The notes under the pieces were generated by a model, which was given only the letters and a program-made list of their open reading frames with translations, did no database searches and had not been told where the DNA came from. Both the position numbers and the translations under genes were made by a program. Of a stretch of DNA of 64,000 bases, positions 48,601-58,193 are shown one piece after another. The stretch is from Otatea glauca. Lineage: Eukaryota; Streptophyta; Magnoliopsida; Poales; Poaceae. The DNA lies in assembly GCA_036346275.1 (NCBI GenBank), contig CM070721.1, forward strand, positions 1,748,452 through 1,812,451. Direction: 5' to 3'. Each line of letters starts with the position of its first letter. The first letter of the stretch is position 1.

Positions 48601-49595
48601 AGCAAAGCCTATTTGGGATTGCCTCATAAAACATTACAAATGAGAGCAGATGCAGTATACTGCTGTGCAATTTTTCATATGATTAACATTATTCTAACTC
48701 TACCTGTCTTTACGCTCTTGGTGCTTCTCTTTGTACTTTGGTCATGCTGATTAAGTCAGTAAGCATTTGTGCTTTTGCAGATTCCTGGATCAAGTAATCA
48801 CAGTTTGGTCCTTTATTTCGTCACAAGATCTTTGAAGAAAGGATCACTGTTGCAGCGTTTTGCCGATGGTGACGATGAATTCCGAAACAGCAGATTGAAG
48901 CTTATCCCATCTGTTCCGAAGGTCTGCTCTAGTGCACAGTTATGTTTGAGTCCATTGGTGTTAGCGTTTTTCACTTTAGCATCTTAAATTCTTCAGGGCT
49001 CTTGGATAGTGCGGCAAAGCGTGGGAAGCACCCCTTGCTTATTGGGAAAGGCTGTTGATTGCAGCTATGTGCGTGGTCCAGAGTACTTGGAAGTAAGGGA
49101 TTACACATGATTACAACTCATTCTTTTTGTTGATGAACCGAATGTTACATTCTATTGATCATGCGTGAACATGGCATGGTTGAGAACATTATGACTTGAC
49201 TGAAGCAGTAAACACTAGATCCTTTTTTGGTCATCTATGAACACACACGTCATACATTCTAATACAGTCATTGTTCTGCAGGTAGATGTAGACATTGGAT
49301 CCTCAGCGGTAGCCAATGGTGTTCTGGGCTTGGTCTTCGGTGTTGTTACCACTTTAGTGGTCGATATGGCTTTTCTTATACAGGTAAAGGCAGACCCCAA
49401 TTCTAATTTCTTCGATGTTCCAATACTCGGTTAAAAGAACTTGCATCAATAGGATACACGTCTCCATTGTCACACCTGCAGGCAAACACATACGATGAGC
49501 TCCCGGAACAACTTCTAGGCGCTGCTCGGCTATCACATATCGAGCCCTCCTCAGCTGTAGTTCCAGAACTTGATAATCTTTCCTCAGGGGAATGA
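36636..49595 (+). CDS. EDR2L: EDR2-like protein (PH, START, DUF1336/EDR2_C)
   Basis: 22 exons: 36636-36815, 41369-41443, 42041-42094, 43833-43898, 44280-44380, 44650-44708, 44816-44932, 45070-45110, 45210-45310, 45389-45484, 46172-46236, 46318-46389, 46484-46639, 46757-46986, 47101-47140, 47251-47384, 47475-47576, 48366-48410, 48781-48921, 48997-49092, 49282-49383, 49482-49595. All are in frame, giving about 728 residues (Arabidopsis EDR2 is about 718). PH domain about 20-125 ([18 protein letters not shown]). START domain about 200-395 ([27 protein letters not shown]). EDR2_C about 490-700 ([37 protein letters not shown]). EDR2 binds phosphoinositide lipids and restrains salicylate-linked cell death. 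Introns 5 and 7 use GC donors. The frame is open upstream (ATGs at 36543 and 36306), so the start is uncertain; 36636 was chosen because it best fits the family N-terminus. Confidence 0.93.
37132..37323 (-). repeat. Copia 3' LTR
   Basis: 192 bp. Contains a 3-fold run of about 36-bp CTATACAAGGCAATACATGA units. Pairs with 40633-40824. Confidence 0.93.
38159..39240 (-). pseudogene. Copia integrase end and reverse transcriptase remnant
   Basis: Minus-strand order: integrase C-terminus ([29 protein letters not shown], near 39290-39195), a Pro/Ser-rich linker, then RT (39121-38504: [29 protein letters not shown]; 38452-38200: [31 protein letters not shown] with the YVDD box changed to YVDN). Frameshifts separate the parts. 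Most of protease, integrase and RNase H is missing. Confidence 0.85.
39658..39912 (-). pseudogene. Copia gag N-terminal fragment
   Basis: 84 codons starting [15 protein letters not shown], with [20 protein letters not shown], the usual opening of plant copia gag (UBN2-type). It ends where the internal deletion begins. The GC-rich stretch 40010-40610 before it is the leader; long frames there on both strands are not credible genes. Confidence 0.75.
40633..40824 (-). repeat. Copia 5' LTR
   Basis: 192 bp, direct repeat of 37132-37323, followed by the TSD copy CAAGG. Confidence 0.93.
42780..43790 (-). pseudogene. LINE fragment in EDR2L intron 3
   Basis: Minus strand. 43747-43544 reads [19 protein letters not shown], a standard plant LINE text before the zf-RVT region. 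Decayed LINE-like sequence runs on to about 42780 and includes dispersed repeat copy B (about 42940-43085). Frameshifted, with no active reading frame. Confidence 0.7.
44422..44595. mobile_element. 174-bp hAT-like MITE in EDR2L intron 5
   Basis: Ends CATAGTTTCC and (reverse complement) CATAGTTACC. Flanks TGTTGCAT (44414-44421) and AGTTGCAT (44596-44603), an 8-bp TSD with one mismatch. It sits 41 bp after the exon-5 GC donor. Confidence 0.7.
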
Positions 49596-50136
49596 ATCAA
49601 GTGGTGCAGATTCTTTAATTCTTTCCTCAAAATTTTCTCCATTTGTTCAGTCGTTGCAGCAATTTGCAGTGTGTTAGCATCATCGATCAGTGAAGTTCAG
49701 AAAGTAGAAGGAATATCCACAAGCGCCTATACCCCGCAGTTTTGTGCCTCTTTTTACATCTAATTTGCTGTTAGATGGTGGATAACATATCAGTGACTAT
49801 ACGGCATGTTGAAATTCATGTACACGGTGCAGCCCTACGTGCTTAGCTGCCCCCCCCCCCCCCACACACACACCAAATATTGTTGATGGATACCTCAGTT
49901 TGATGATTTTTTTTTTCTGCTTTGTGTATCCAACTATGTATCAATAGGTTGTCCGCTGCACTTAGCAAAATTGAATTCATCGTTTGTTTTGCCTTCGAGC
50001 TTATTCGGTAATCTTTGATACTCGCATCCAATGGTTCCTGTGGGAGTATTTGGCATCGACAAACAAACTGGTGTTTTGGCGAATCTTACCATGCATCCAC
50101 ATCATAAATCAATAATATCCGGTCTCCACAATTTTA
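49596..50136. other. EDR2L 3' flank
   Basis: Probably the 3' UTR for the first few hundred bases. It includes a C15-(CA)n simple repeat at 49849-49872. No other gene signal. Confidence 0.5.
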
Positions 50137-50741
50137 GGGTGCATTTGGTTGATTGGATGTTGGACGGGATATGGCCATTCAGTCTGGATAGGAATGAGCC
50201 AATTTTTTATTTGGTTAGATGGATGAGAATGGATAGGATGAGTCAATTTTTTGTTTGGTTGGATGGACGAGGATGGATGGGCTAGTTGTAATCAAGGTTT
50301 TGAAATTTGGTTTGAATTTTTTGGATAAAATTTGACTTAAATTTGACCAAAAAATTAATTTTCGAAAAAAATGACCAAAATTTGAATTTTCGGATAAAAC
50401 TTGGTAGAAATTTGAATTTTCAAAAAAAAATTATTTTTTGGACAAATTTTGAATTTTCGGTCAAAGTTTGACCGAAATTTGATTTTTCGAACAAAATTTG
50501 AATTTGAATGAGTAAACTTCGGCGAAATTTGAATTTGATCGAGTACACCTCTTCATGCAACAAACTGGATGAGCTCGTCCGGCATTTTTCTTTGGATGAC
50601 TCTATCCAGCATCTCGAGTGAATATTCCAAAAAACTGGATATCCATATACCATTCATCTACCAATCCAAACAATTGGATGACTCTAAATACATGGATGGC
50701 CATATTCCATCCACCTTCATCCACCCAACCAAACGCCACCG
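50137..50741. mobile_element. Foldback MITE with a nested AT-rich insert
   Basis: Arms GGGTGCATTTGGTTGATTGG and (reverse complement of right) GGTGGCGTTTGGTTGGGTGG, with several ATGGATGG words on both sides, so it folds back on itself. Inside, about 50294-50550 is a different sequence. It starts CAAGGTTTTGAAATTTGG and is full of tttgaatttt and cgaaatttg words, like the hAT family at 53525-55182, and may be a truncated member. TSDs not found. Confidence 0.55.
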
Positions 50742-52164
50742 ATGTGTGCAGCGGATGTGCTTATGTGTACGTGCACGTTGTGTTGTACTGCTGTGTAGGG
50801 TGTGATATTTTTGAGAGGGTAATCTGTTGATCTTCTGTCGATATTGTTTTTTCGTAAGAAAAAAATACTCTGATTTATATTGATAACTTAGGTAAAGTAA
50901 ATGAGTGCTTAATTTTTACATTGAAGATTTTAGATAAACAACATGTTACCATCAGTTTCTTTAGTCGATGAACGTGCTGAACTTCTTCGTCTTCCTCATT
51001 GTGTACTCCACATCTTGCAATGTTATTATGATTGCTGGTAATCATGTCGGGAGGAAGTAGGACGTTGATGATCTCCATTGGTGTGTAGGACATACACCTC
51101 AATAGCAATGTTGTTCGTTGAAAGAAAATAAAAGGAAATTTATTTATATCTAACTCGGCCTGGTGTCGGTATTCGATATAGGCGTCACTATCATTGTCCA
51201 AGTGAGACGGTCCAATAAAACCTATCCAGGTGATCTTCTATCTATATTGTTGTATTTAATCAACTGAACTCCCTTAAGTCCCAAATCCAGCTCATCAAAG
51301 CCCATTACAGGCCCGCCTCCTCATACATAAAACCATCAAATTAATCCGAAGCTCGCTTCCACTAAGGGTGCAATTGGCTCAGATTCGATCGAATATCTTT
51401 TTTGTATCATAAACCAAATTTTTTGTTTGACTCGGAGTCGGATACGGATAGTATCAGATACAAATGCAGCACGGATAATATCGGTCACAAATTCGAAGCG
51501 AATACAGAGCAGAATCGATACAGTACCGAATATTTTTTGTCGAATATCGTGAGAAAATAGATACTACATATAGCACATATATAACAATAATTAATCAATC
51601 ATAAGAGTTCAACATGCAATAGGATTATAGCAATTTAACAAGTTATTTTATCTGGTAGCCCAATAACGTTGCAAAAGTATCGAATATTCCTTTTATATTT
51701 TGCAAAAGAATACTAGGTATTCACATAATCAAGCAGAAACGTATTCTTGCATGTCAAGCTTTGTTGGTGACAACACTAAATGGCCGATGGGACGACGAAA
51801 GGAGGGTGAAGCTATGAAGGGAGAACCTAGCTTAAGCTATTTGGTCGGGTCCAATTGAAACTACTAGAATATGGTTGTAAATATCCGAATTCAAATAGAG
51901 TTATTCGAAATTATTCAAAAATATAATCAGAATATTCCGATCGGATAGACACTATCAGATACTAAATTCAAAATCGACTATCAAAACCAATATCAAATCC
52001 GACCGCGATCCAAATTTAATCCGAATAGATGTGATCGGTCGGCCCCGTTACACTCCTGCCACGCAGCTTTAAATTTGCGTTCCAACCCCACACTTCTGGC
52101 ATCCTTCCCCCGCACACCACTCCTCCCAGTGTAGCCGCCGCTAGGGTTTTAGTTGTTTACCCCG
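50742..52164. other. Intergenic upstream of MORF: TE-like DNA
   Basis: A minus-strand ORF at 50875-51201 (108 codons; contains YTPMEIINVLLPPDMI and an EEDEE run) is not assigned; it looks transposon-derived. 51390-52045 is AT-rich with repeated cgaatat and tatcagata words and weakly similar ends (GGGTGCAATTGG; reverse of right GAGTGTAACGGGG), probably a non-autonomous DNA transposon. The last 120 bp are C-rich 5' leader of the MORF gene. Confidence 0.4.
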
Positions 52165-55100
52165 ATGGCCGCCGCCGCCGCCGCCCGGAGGCTCCTCTCC
52201 CGCCGCGCATCCTCCTTCTCCGCCTCCGCTCTCCTCCGCCGCGTGCCGGCGGCCCCCGAGCCGTTGCTGCGCCCGGCGGTCTTAGCAGCCGCCGCCTCCC
52301 GCCTCGGCTTCCTCCGCTGGATGGCGCGGAGGCCGGGCGGCGACGGGTACTCCCCGATGCGGTCCGGAGGCGGAGGGGACCGCGCGCCCACGGAGATGGC
52401 GCCGCTCTTCCCGGGCTGCGACTACGAGCACTGGCTCATCGTCATGGACAAGCCCGGCGGGGAGGGCGCCACCAAGCAGCAGATGATCGACTGCTACATC
52501 GAGACCCTCGCCAAGGTCGTCGGAAGGTGCAGCTTTACCCGCCGATTCGCCCCTCATTTCGTGTTTAACATCCACGCACGCATGCTTGTTGTGAAGCAGA
52601 GTAGTTTAGTTCGGAAAGCTAACTTGTTCTCTCTGTTTGTATGTGCTGCAGCGAGGAGGAGGCGAAGAAGAAGGTTTACAACGTCTCGTGCGAGCGGTAC
52701 TTCGGTTTCGGGTGCGAGATCGACGAGGAGACATCCAACAAGCTGGAAGGTTTGTTCTAATTGTGTGTATTACAAAGTGCTCTTACCCTTTTGTTAAATA
52801 AAGAAGAGGAAATGTATCTAATGCGCTGTTTGTTATGTTACAGGGCTTCCTGGTGTTCTCTTTGTGCTCCCGGATTCGTACGTTGATCCTGAGTACAAGG
52901 ACTATGGAGGTAGCTTTCTTCCAGTACCGCTATAGTTTCCCTTAATGGAATCAATGGGTTCCTCTTCTCATATCTAGGACTAACATTTACCGGTGCTTTG
53001 TAGGAGTAGTTCTAGCTTATAGAGTGATTCTTTAGCATTGTAAATACCAAATACTATGCCCCACCGTGACAATGTGATGAAGCCCCTGCAGGCAATGCTT
53101 TATTTCCATTACTTCGTGCTAGAAGCTAGATTTTCTTTTAGCAGTGCTGCACCTGTAGATCACTGGAGCTGAGACATTAATTCAACAATGATGTGTCTTC
53201 AGGCCCGGCCCTAGATGTTCTAGTCCATCTTGGCAAAGCTGTGATGTCTTTAGGGGCAATGTCCTGCTTTGAATGCTAATGGACTAATAAAAACTGTCTC
53301 TCTAACGGTTCAGCACCTCGGTAAATTGGGGTTCAGATCAGTGGAGATGAAACATTAATAACACATCTACTGCCATTCAGTGTTTTGCTTGCTTCAAGAT
53401 GTTAATCTATTTTTGAGTTTGACTAGTGATCATTCTTGACTAGACTTGTCTTCTAGGTCCATCTTGGCAAAGCGGTGAAGCCTAGTCGGCAATGTCTTGC
53501 TTTGAATGCTAATGGACTAAGAACCAAGGTTACAAAAACCGTGAAATTAGTGAATCTCATCAAATCTCGGATTTCGGACCCAAATGAGTTTGCATAGACC
53601 GGCGGATGTAAAATCCGAAAAAATTTGAAATTGCTACAGATATATTTGATTTTTTATTTTTCACGAGATTTCAAAAACCGCGAGATTTGGAATTTTAAAC
53701 CGAATTTGAATTTTTTGGCGGATCGTAGGAATTATATCAATAAGTTCTCGAAGTGATCTTCAATGATAATGTTTCAAAAGTTTATTTTTAGACTTTTGGC
53801 ACTTTAGTAAACACTCTCGAATTTTAAAAATTGAGAATGCATTTTCATGCTATGAAAAATTTATGGGAGTATCATAAGATATGTAGGATAATACATAAAA
53901 TTTATGAAAATATTTTGACATCATTTGTTATGTTTTAAAAATAAAAATCGAAATAGGATAAAAAGTCGGTTCACGCCGGACCACTTGGAGTAGTAGTCGT
54001 GAGGAACGACTTGCGCCGGACTACTTCAAGTGGTCCGCGTGAACGAACTATTCTACGGATGGGAAAATCGGAAAAAAATTGAAATTGCTCTGAGAAACCG
54101 CTGAATTTTTATTTTTTAGCGAGATTTCGCAAAAACTGCCGAGATTTCGAATTTTAAACAGAATTTGAATTTTTGGCGGATCGAGGAATTATATCAATAA
54201 GTTCTCGTGAAGTGATCTTCAATGATAATGTTTCAAAAAGTTTATTTTTAGACTTTTTGGCATTTAGTAAAACACTCTCTGAATTTTAAAAATTGAGAAT
54301 GCATTTTCATGCTATGAAAAATTTATGGGAGTATCATAAGATATGTAGGATAATACATAAAATTTATGAAAATATTTTAACATCATTTGTTATGTTTTAA
54401 AAATAAAAATCGAAATAGGATAAAAGTCGGTTCACGGACCACTTGGAAGTAGTCAGGCGTGAACGATTCCTTGCGCCGGACTACTTCCAAGTGGTCCCGT
54501 GAACAGGTTTTAACAGGCGAGAGACAAGAGTCTTGTTAGAATTTTTAAAAATTCATACAGTTTGATCATCATCGAAAATTTTATGAGAGCATTATAGATA
54601 CATCATAACCATGAAAAAAAATTCAAATGTTTTACCATGGTTTGAACCATTTTGCATTCGGTTCAAAATTACGGTCATTTTATCCGGACAGTTGTAATGT
54701 TTGAATTTTTAAAATTACACACACTTCATAATAATCTGAAATTTTATGGAAACATAATAAATGTGTAATGACTCTTCAAAAAATTTGAGCAGTTTATAAC
54801 TTGATTTGTACCATTTTTCGTTCGGATCAAATTTGTGGTCGTTGTTTAATCAGACAGTACCACTCTCTGAATTTTAAAATTCTCGGATGTGATAATCGAT
54901 GAAATTTTATGAGAACATCATCAATGTGTCAGAACCTCCAAAAAATTTCAAAATTTTTCGTTAACGTTTGGACCACTTTTTCGCGATTGCAAAAACCCGA
55001 AATTTCGGCAATTTACCGAAATTTCGCCCAATTTCGCCAATTTCGCTATTTCGGTTTCAAACAAGCCGGATTCAAATTTTAAATTTGAAATTCTGACGAG

Positions 55101-56148
55101 ATTTCTCGAAATTACCGAATTTCACAAATCTCGGTATCCGCCCACGACGGTATTTTATCCGAAAACGAAATCCGAAACCCTGCTAAGAACAAATGTCTCT
55201 CTAACGGTTCAGCGCCTCGGCAAAATGGGGTTCATAACAGTGGAGATGAGACATTAATAACACATTTACTTCCTCTTGATCTGTTTTGAGTTCAACTAGT
55301 TAATAACACATTTACTTCCTCTTGATCTGTTTTGAGTTCAACTAGTGGCCATTCTTAAACACACTGGTCTTTTAGTCCATCTTGGCAAAGCGGTGAAGCG
55401 TAATCCGCAATGTCTTGCTTTGAATGCTAATGGACTAATATCAACCGTCTCTAACGGTTCTGCACCTCAATGAAATGGGGCACAGATCAGTAGGGATGAA
55501 ACATTATTACCAAGTTTGTTGTTCACCACAGTGAAGTAGAATGATTTCACTATAAGAACTAAGAAGTTAGAATCCAGATTTAACTGATTTGAAGGTGTCA
55601 CATTTAGCTGTTACAGCAGTTAGATGTGATTCACATGTGTTGCTGCTTGACTGCTGTGGTAGTTTCTGGCCTATAGTTATTTGTGTACTTCATATGGATT
55701 TGTGCCTTGCTGTGTGATCTAGTCCATCTTGGCAAAGCAAGAGAGTCATTTAGGCGATGTCTTGTTTTGAATGCTAATGGGCTTAAAAAGCAAATCTCTC
55801 TATCGGTTCTGCTCTTCGGTACAGTTAAGTTGTAGATCAGTGGAGATGAAACATTAACCATGCATTTGCAGCCATTTTCGTTTGCTGTTTACACTTTAGA
55901 ATTTGGATACTTCAAAGATGGCTACCTCGGATGATTGGTCTACATTGTTGAGATTACACTTGGAAAAGTACATGTTCATGCTCTTCAATCTATTTTATTT
56001 TGCAGCTGAGCTTTTTGTTAATGGGGAGATTGTTCAGAGGCCTCCAGAAAGGCAGAGGAGGGTGGAGCCTGTACCACAGAGGGCAGCAGATAGGCCTAGG
56101 TACAATGATAGGACTCGCTATGCACGGAGGAGGGAGAACCAACGTTGA
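52165..56148 (+). CDS. MORF3: Multiple organellar RNA editing factor (MORF/RIP family)
   Basis: Four exons: 52165-52526, 52652-52749, 52844-52909, 56006-56148. All GT...AG, one frame, 222 residues. The N-terminus ([15 protein letters not shown]) is Ala/Arg-rich like a mitochondrial presequence. The MORF box follows (about 75-190): [92 protein letters not shown]. The end YARRRENQR and the lack of a long Gly/Gln tail favour a MORF3-like member over MORF1. MORF proteins bind PPR editing factors and each other for C-to-U editing in organelles. Intron 3 (52910-56005) is 3.1 kb and holds the candidate H/ACA RNA cluster and a hAT element. The short first ORF start at 52153 is less likely than 52165. 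Confidence 0.95.
53221..53357 (+). ncRNA. Candidate H/ACA snoRNA, copy 1
   Basis: 137 nt. The 5' hairpin is closed by TAGTCCAT/ATGGACTA (53221-53228 with 53279-53286), with an upper stem CAAAGC/GCTTTG and an internal loop between them. The hinge ATAAAA (53287-53292) fits box H (ANANNA). The 3' hairpin has lower stem TGTCTCT/GGAGATG (with G-T pairs) and upper stem ACCTC/GGGGT. Box ACA is at 53352-53354, three nt before the proposed 3' end. The pocket-to-box-H distance is about 15 nt, as H/ACA guides require. Intronic, sense to the host gene. Target not determined. Confidence 0.72.
53600..54510 (+). repeat. Two-copy tandem repeat (about 459 bp) in the hAT-like element
   Basis: The same text runs from about 53610 to 54045 and from about 54075 to 54504; for example, the CAATGATAAT word is at 53761 and 54220. 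Differences are mostly single-base indels in homopolymers. Confidence 0.9.
54430..54504. repeat. Long near-perfect palindrome (hairpin)
   Basis: Arms of 25-26 nt (54430-54454 and 54479-54504) pair throughout except for one bulged base. The loop of about 24 nt itself can pair (GGCG with CGCC). An older, less perfect copy lies at 53969-54044 in the other tandem unit. Stem length is in the range of MITE-derived small-RNA precursors; no expression evidence. Confidence 0.85.
55373..55506 (+). ncRNA. Candidate H/ACA snoRNA, copy 3
   Basis: 134 nt. The 5' stem TAGTCCAT/ATGGACTA extends to 9 bp with the flanking T and A. Upper stem CAAAGC/GCTTTG plus GCGG/CCGC near the loop. Box H is ATATCA (55438-55443). 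Box ACA is at 55501-55503, followed by TTA. Spacer text is as diverged as expected for a paralogue, while the stems and boxes are kept. Confidence 0.72.
55720..55856 (+). ncRNA. Candidate H/ACA snoRNA, copy 4
   Basis: 137 nt. The lower stem TAGTCCAT/ATGGGCTT and upper stem CAAAGC/GTTTTG differ from the other copies but still pair by G-T wobble. Box H is AAAGCA (55787-55792). Box ACA is at 55851-55853, followed by TTA. The most diverged copy, about 150 bp before the last MORF exon. Confidence 0.7.
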
Positions 56149-56608
56149 GTGAGGTGATCAATCAGAGACCAAATAACAAGCCCGGGTGGTTTCAGCTTCC
56201 AAGTTAAAATATCATCTACCGAATGGAACAATCTACCGGTTGCATGTTCATGCAGTCAAGTGTTTTGTGTTTCTGGTGTGTTGCTATTTTCATGTTGGTG
56301 ATACGATGCGCCGCTCTGTAGTTACTAGAGCAAGCTTGAAAGTACCTGGGACTTGGAAATGCGTTGTTGCTGCAGCCATTGTGCACTTGTAAATCCGGTT
56401 TGATGATTGAACCGCATCTTACATTAGACTTAAAAAGAGCTATTAAGGAATTCATTACTTGTGCATTTTAAGTTTCCTCCAGAATTTTCCTTTGCGCTCC
56501 TGAAATCAGTACTGTAGTATCATGATGGCATCATGCACAGTTTTAGCTGATCGCGAGTGTTAAAGTAATTCAACACTATATAAGAATTGCTTCTCAAATG
56601 TTTTGATG
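56149..56608. other. Convergent 3' ends of MORF and formiminotransferase genes
   Basis: 460 bp between two converging stop codons. No repeat or further gene seen; presumably overlapping or abutting 3' UTRs. Confidence 0.6.
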
Positions 56609-57597
56609 TTAAGCCTCAGTTTTAGCTGATTTCAAGAACAAGTCGATGATCTTTTTCCGGGAGAAATCCGTGAAATATCCCTTCCCCACAGAGAAACCCT
56701 GAGCATCAGCGAGCAGCTGCACTCTGTCCTGCACCTGCTCTGCCCCGACCCTCCCCGGATGAAGCAGGTTGCAGGCGACCTCCGCGACGCCGTCGCCGTG
56801 CGCGAGCCCCATCGCCTGCACGGACCTGAGCCCGCCGCCGCGCTCGCTTACCCGGCGAGCGATGCGCCTCACCGCCTCGACGTCGGAGGTGTAGACCGGC
56901 ACGTTGTAGTTGTCGACCCAGCCGGTTGCTCCGACGACCATCACGCCCCTGGATGTCGACAGCCTGTCGGGGGCGATGGGCAGTATCTCCGCGTCCAGGT
57001 CCGGTGCTCCCCTCCATTGATCCCCTGAAGAGTTGGGCTTGAAGTAGCCGAGCTGCCTCCTAATGGAGGCCAGCGTCCTCCCCACCCCGTGAGCTGCTCC
57101 GTACAGAAACGTCGGCACTGCAGCGTGCCATTGGAGTGGACACAGTGAGCACCAAGAACCTGAGCAATGTACTGATTTGGAGAGAGAAATCAAGAACCTT
57201 GAAGCTTGCCTCCGATGTCGGCGGCCACCGCCCTGGCGAGCGCGGCGACGTGCTCGAGGGAGGCCTGGGCCAGAGGGTGGAAGCAGACGTGGTCGACGGC
57301 GCCGAGGCGCGGGTGCGTGCCGGCGTGCGAGCCGAAGTCGATGGCCTCGAAGGCGGCGCTGACCATGCCGAACACGGCGCTCTGTAGCGGCGTCGGGGAG
57401 GTCGCGGTCTCGGCGGCGAGGGGCGAGACAAGCGTGTAGCCGACCCTGTTGTAGGCGTGGTCAGTAAACGTGTTGACGAGGACGGCGCCGGCTGGGCGGG
57501 GGTGGAGGCGCGCCGCCTGCTCGATGGCGCGCAGGGCCGACGCGTTCCGGCTCTCGGAGATGTAGAGCTTGCAGCAGGCGAGCATGGGCCTCAGCAT
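56609..57597 (-). CDS. Glutamate formiminotransferase-like protein (FTCD N-terminal type)
   Basis: Two exons (minus): 57597-57198 and 57117-56609, separated by an 80-bp intron; the split codon G|TG gives Val. 302 residues, the size of plant stand-alone formiminotransferase-domain proteins. No cyclodeaminase part. The N-terminal subdomain shows MLACCKLYISESRNASALRA, VGYTLVSPLA, HAGTHPRLGAVDHVCFHPLA (His residues near the expected folate site). The C-terminal subdomain shows VPTFLYGAAHG, IRRQLGYFK, VMVVGATGWVDNYNVPVYTS, RGGGLRSVQAMGLAHGDGVA, EVACNLLHP. The family transfers formyl or formimino groups to tetrahydrofolate; the plant substrate is unsettled. The gene looks intact although a MULE begins about 66 bp upstream of its ATG. 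Confidence 0.93.
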
Positions 57598-57904
57598 CCT
57601 CCTCCTCGTGTTCTCTATCTCTCATTCTCCTCTCCTGCATTGAGCCCGATCCCAACATTTGTTGAATCTTTTTTTCTTTAATATTTATTTTTAATATTTT
57701 TTCAAAACTAGTCGCCCGGATGAAAAAATTGCAGAATTGGAGGCCCATAACCCGTCACGGGAGACGGGCTGTGCTGCCGTTTGATTCTAACGGCCAAAAA
57801 AGAGAGCGTTCTTTGGTGGGCCCCGTCGCCGAGACAGGCGATCGCCAAGAACAGGCGACAGGGGCCTTACAAACCTGCTCGCTCGGCGGAGAGGCAGCCA
57901 GCCG

Positions 57905-58048
57905 AGATAGAAGCAAACGAAGGAGAAGAGAAAAGAGAAAGAGGAGAAGAGAAAAGAGAAAGAGGAAGAAGAAGAAGAAAGAAGAAGAAAGAATAAGAAA
58001 AAGAAGAAGAAGAAAAGAAGAGAAAGAAGAAGAAAAGAGGGGGGAAAT
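57905..58048 (+). repeat. GA-rich tract (MULE-2 leader)
   Basis: About 145 bp almost purely A and G, built from GAAGAGAAAAGAG and AAGAAGAAG units. The counterpart of the CT tract at 17895-18005 in MULE-1. Confidence 0.9.
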
Positions 58049-58193
58049 CGATTCGTCGTTTCTGCGAAGGTATTTTTTACAAATTTTATAAATCTATTAT
58101 TTAGGAATTTTACGATTTTGAAGTGTTTAGAAAATTCTGTAGGACTGTTTGTTATTAGAATTCTAATGTAGCATGTAATATGCAGTCGGATTT

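Larger units (their letters stand above)
53525..55182. mobile_element. 1658-bp non-autonomous hAT-like element in the MORF intron
   Basis: Begins CAAGGTTACAAAAACC and ends (reverse complement) CAGGGTTTCGG, the CARGG-type ends of hAT elements. CTAAGAAC on both sides (53517-53524 and 55183-55190) is a perfect 8-bp TSD. No transposase. The interior is rich in ccgaaattt words and carries a two-copy tandem repeat, each copy with a palindrome. Related to 22630-23882. Confidence 0.85.
53455..55256 (+). ncRNA. Candidate H/ACA snoRNA, copy 2, split by a hAT element
   Basis: The 5' half is 53455-53524 and the 3' half 55191-55256. Removing the insert plus one TSD copy restores a 136-nt RNA with box H AGAACA and box ACA at 55251-55253. 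The insertion lies in the hinge, and the 8-bp TSD (CTAAGAAC) overlaps box H. As it stands the gene cannot give a normal H/ACA RNA. Confidence 0.68.
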
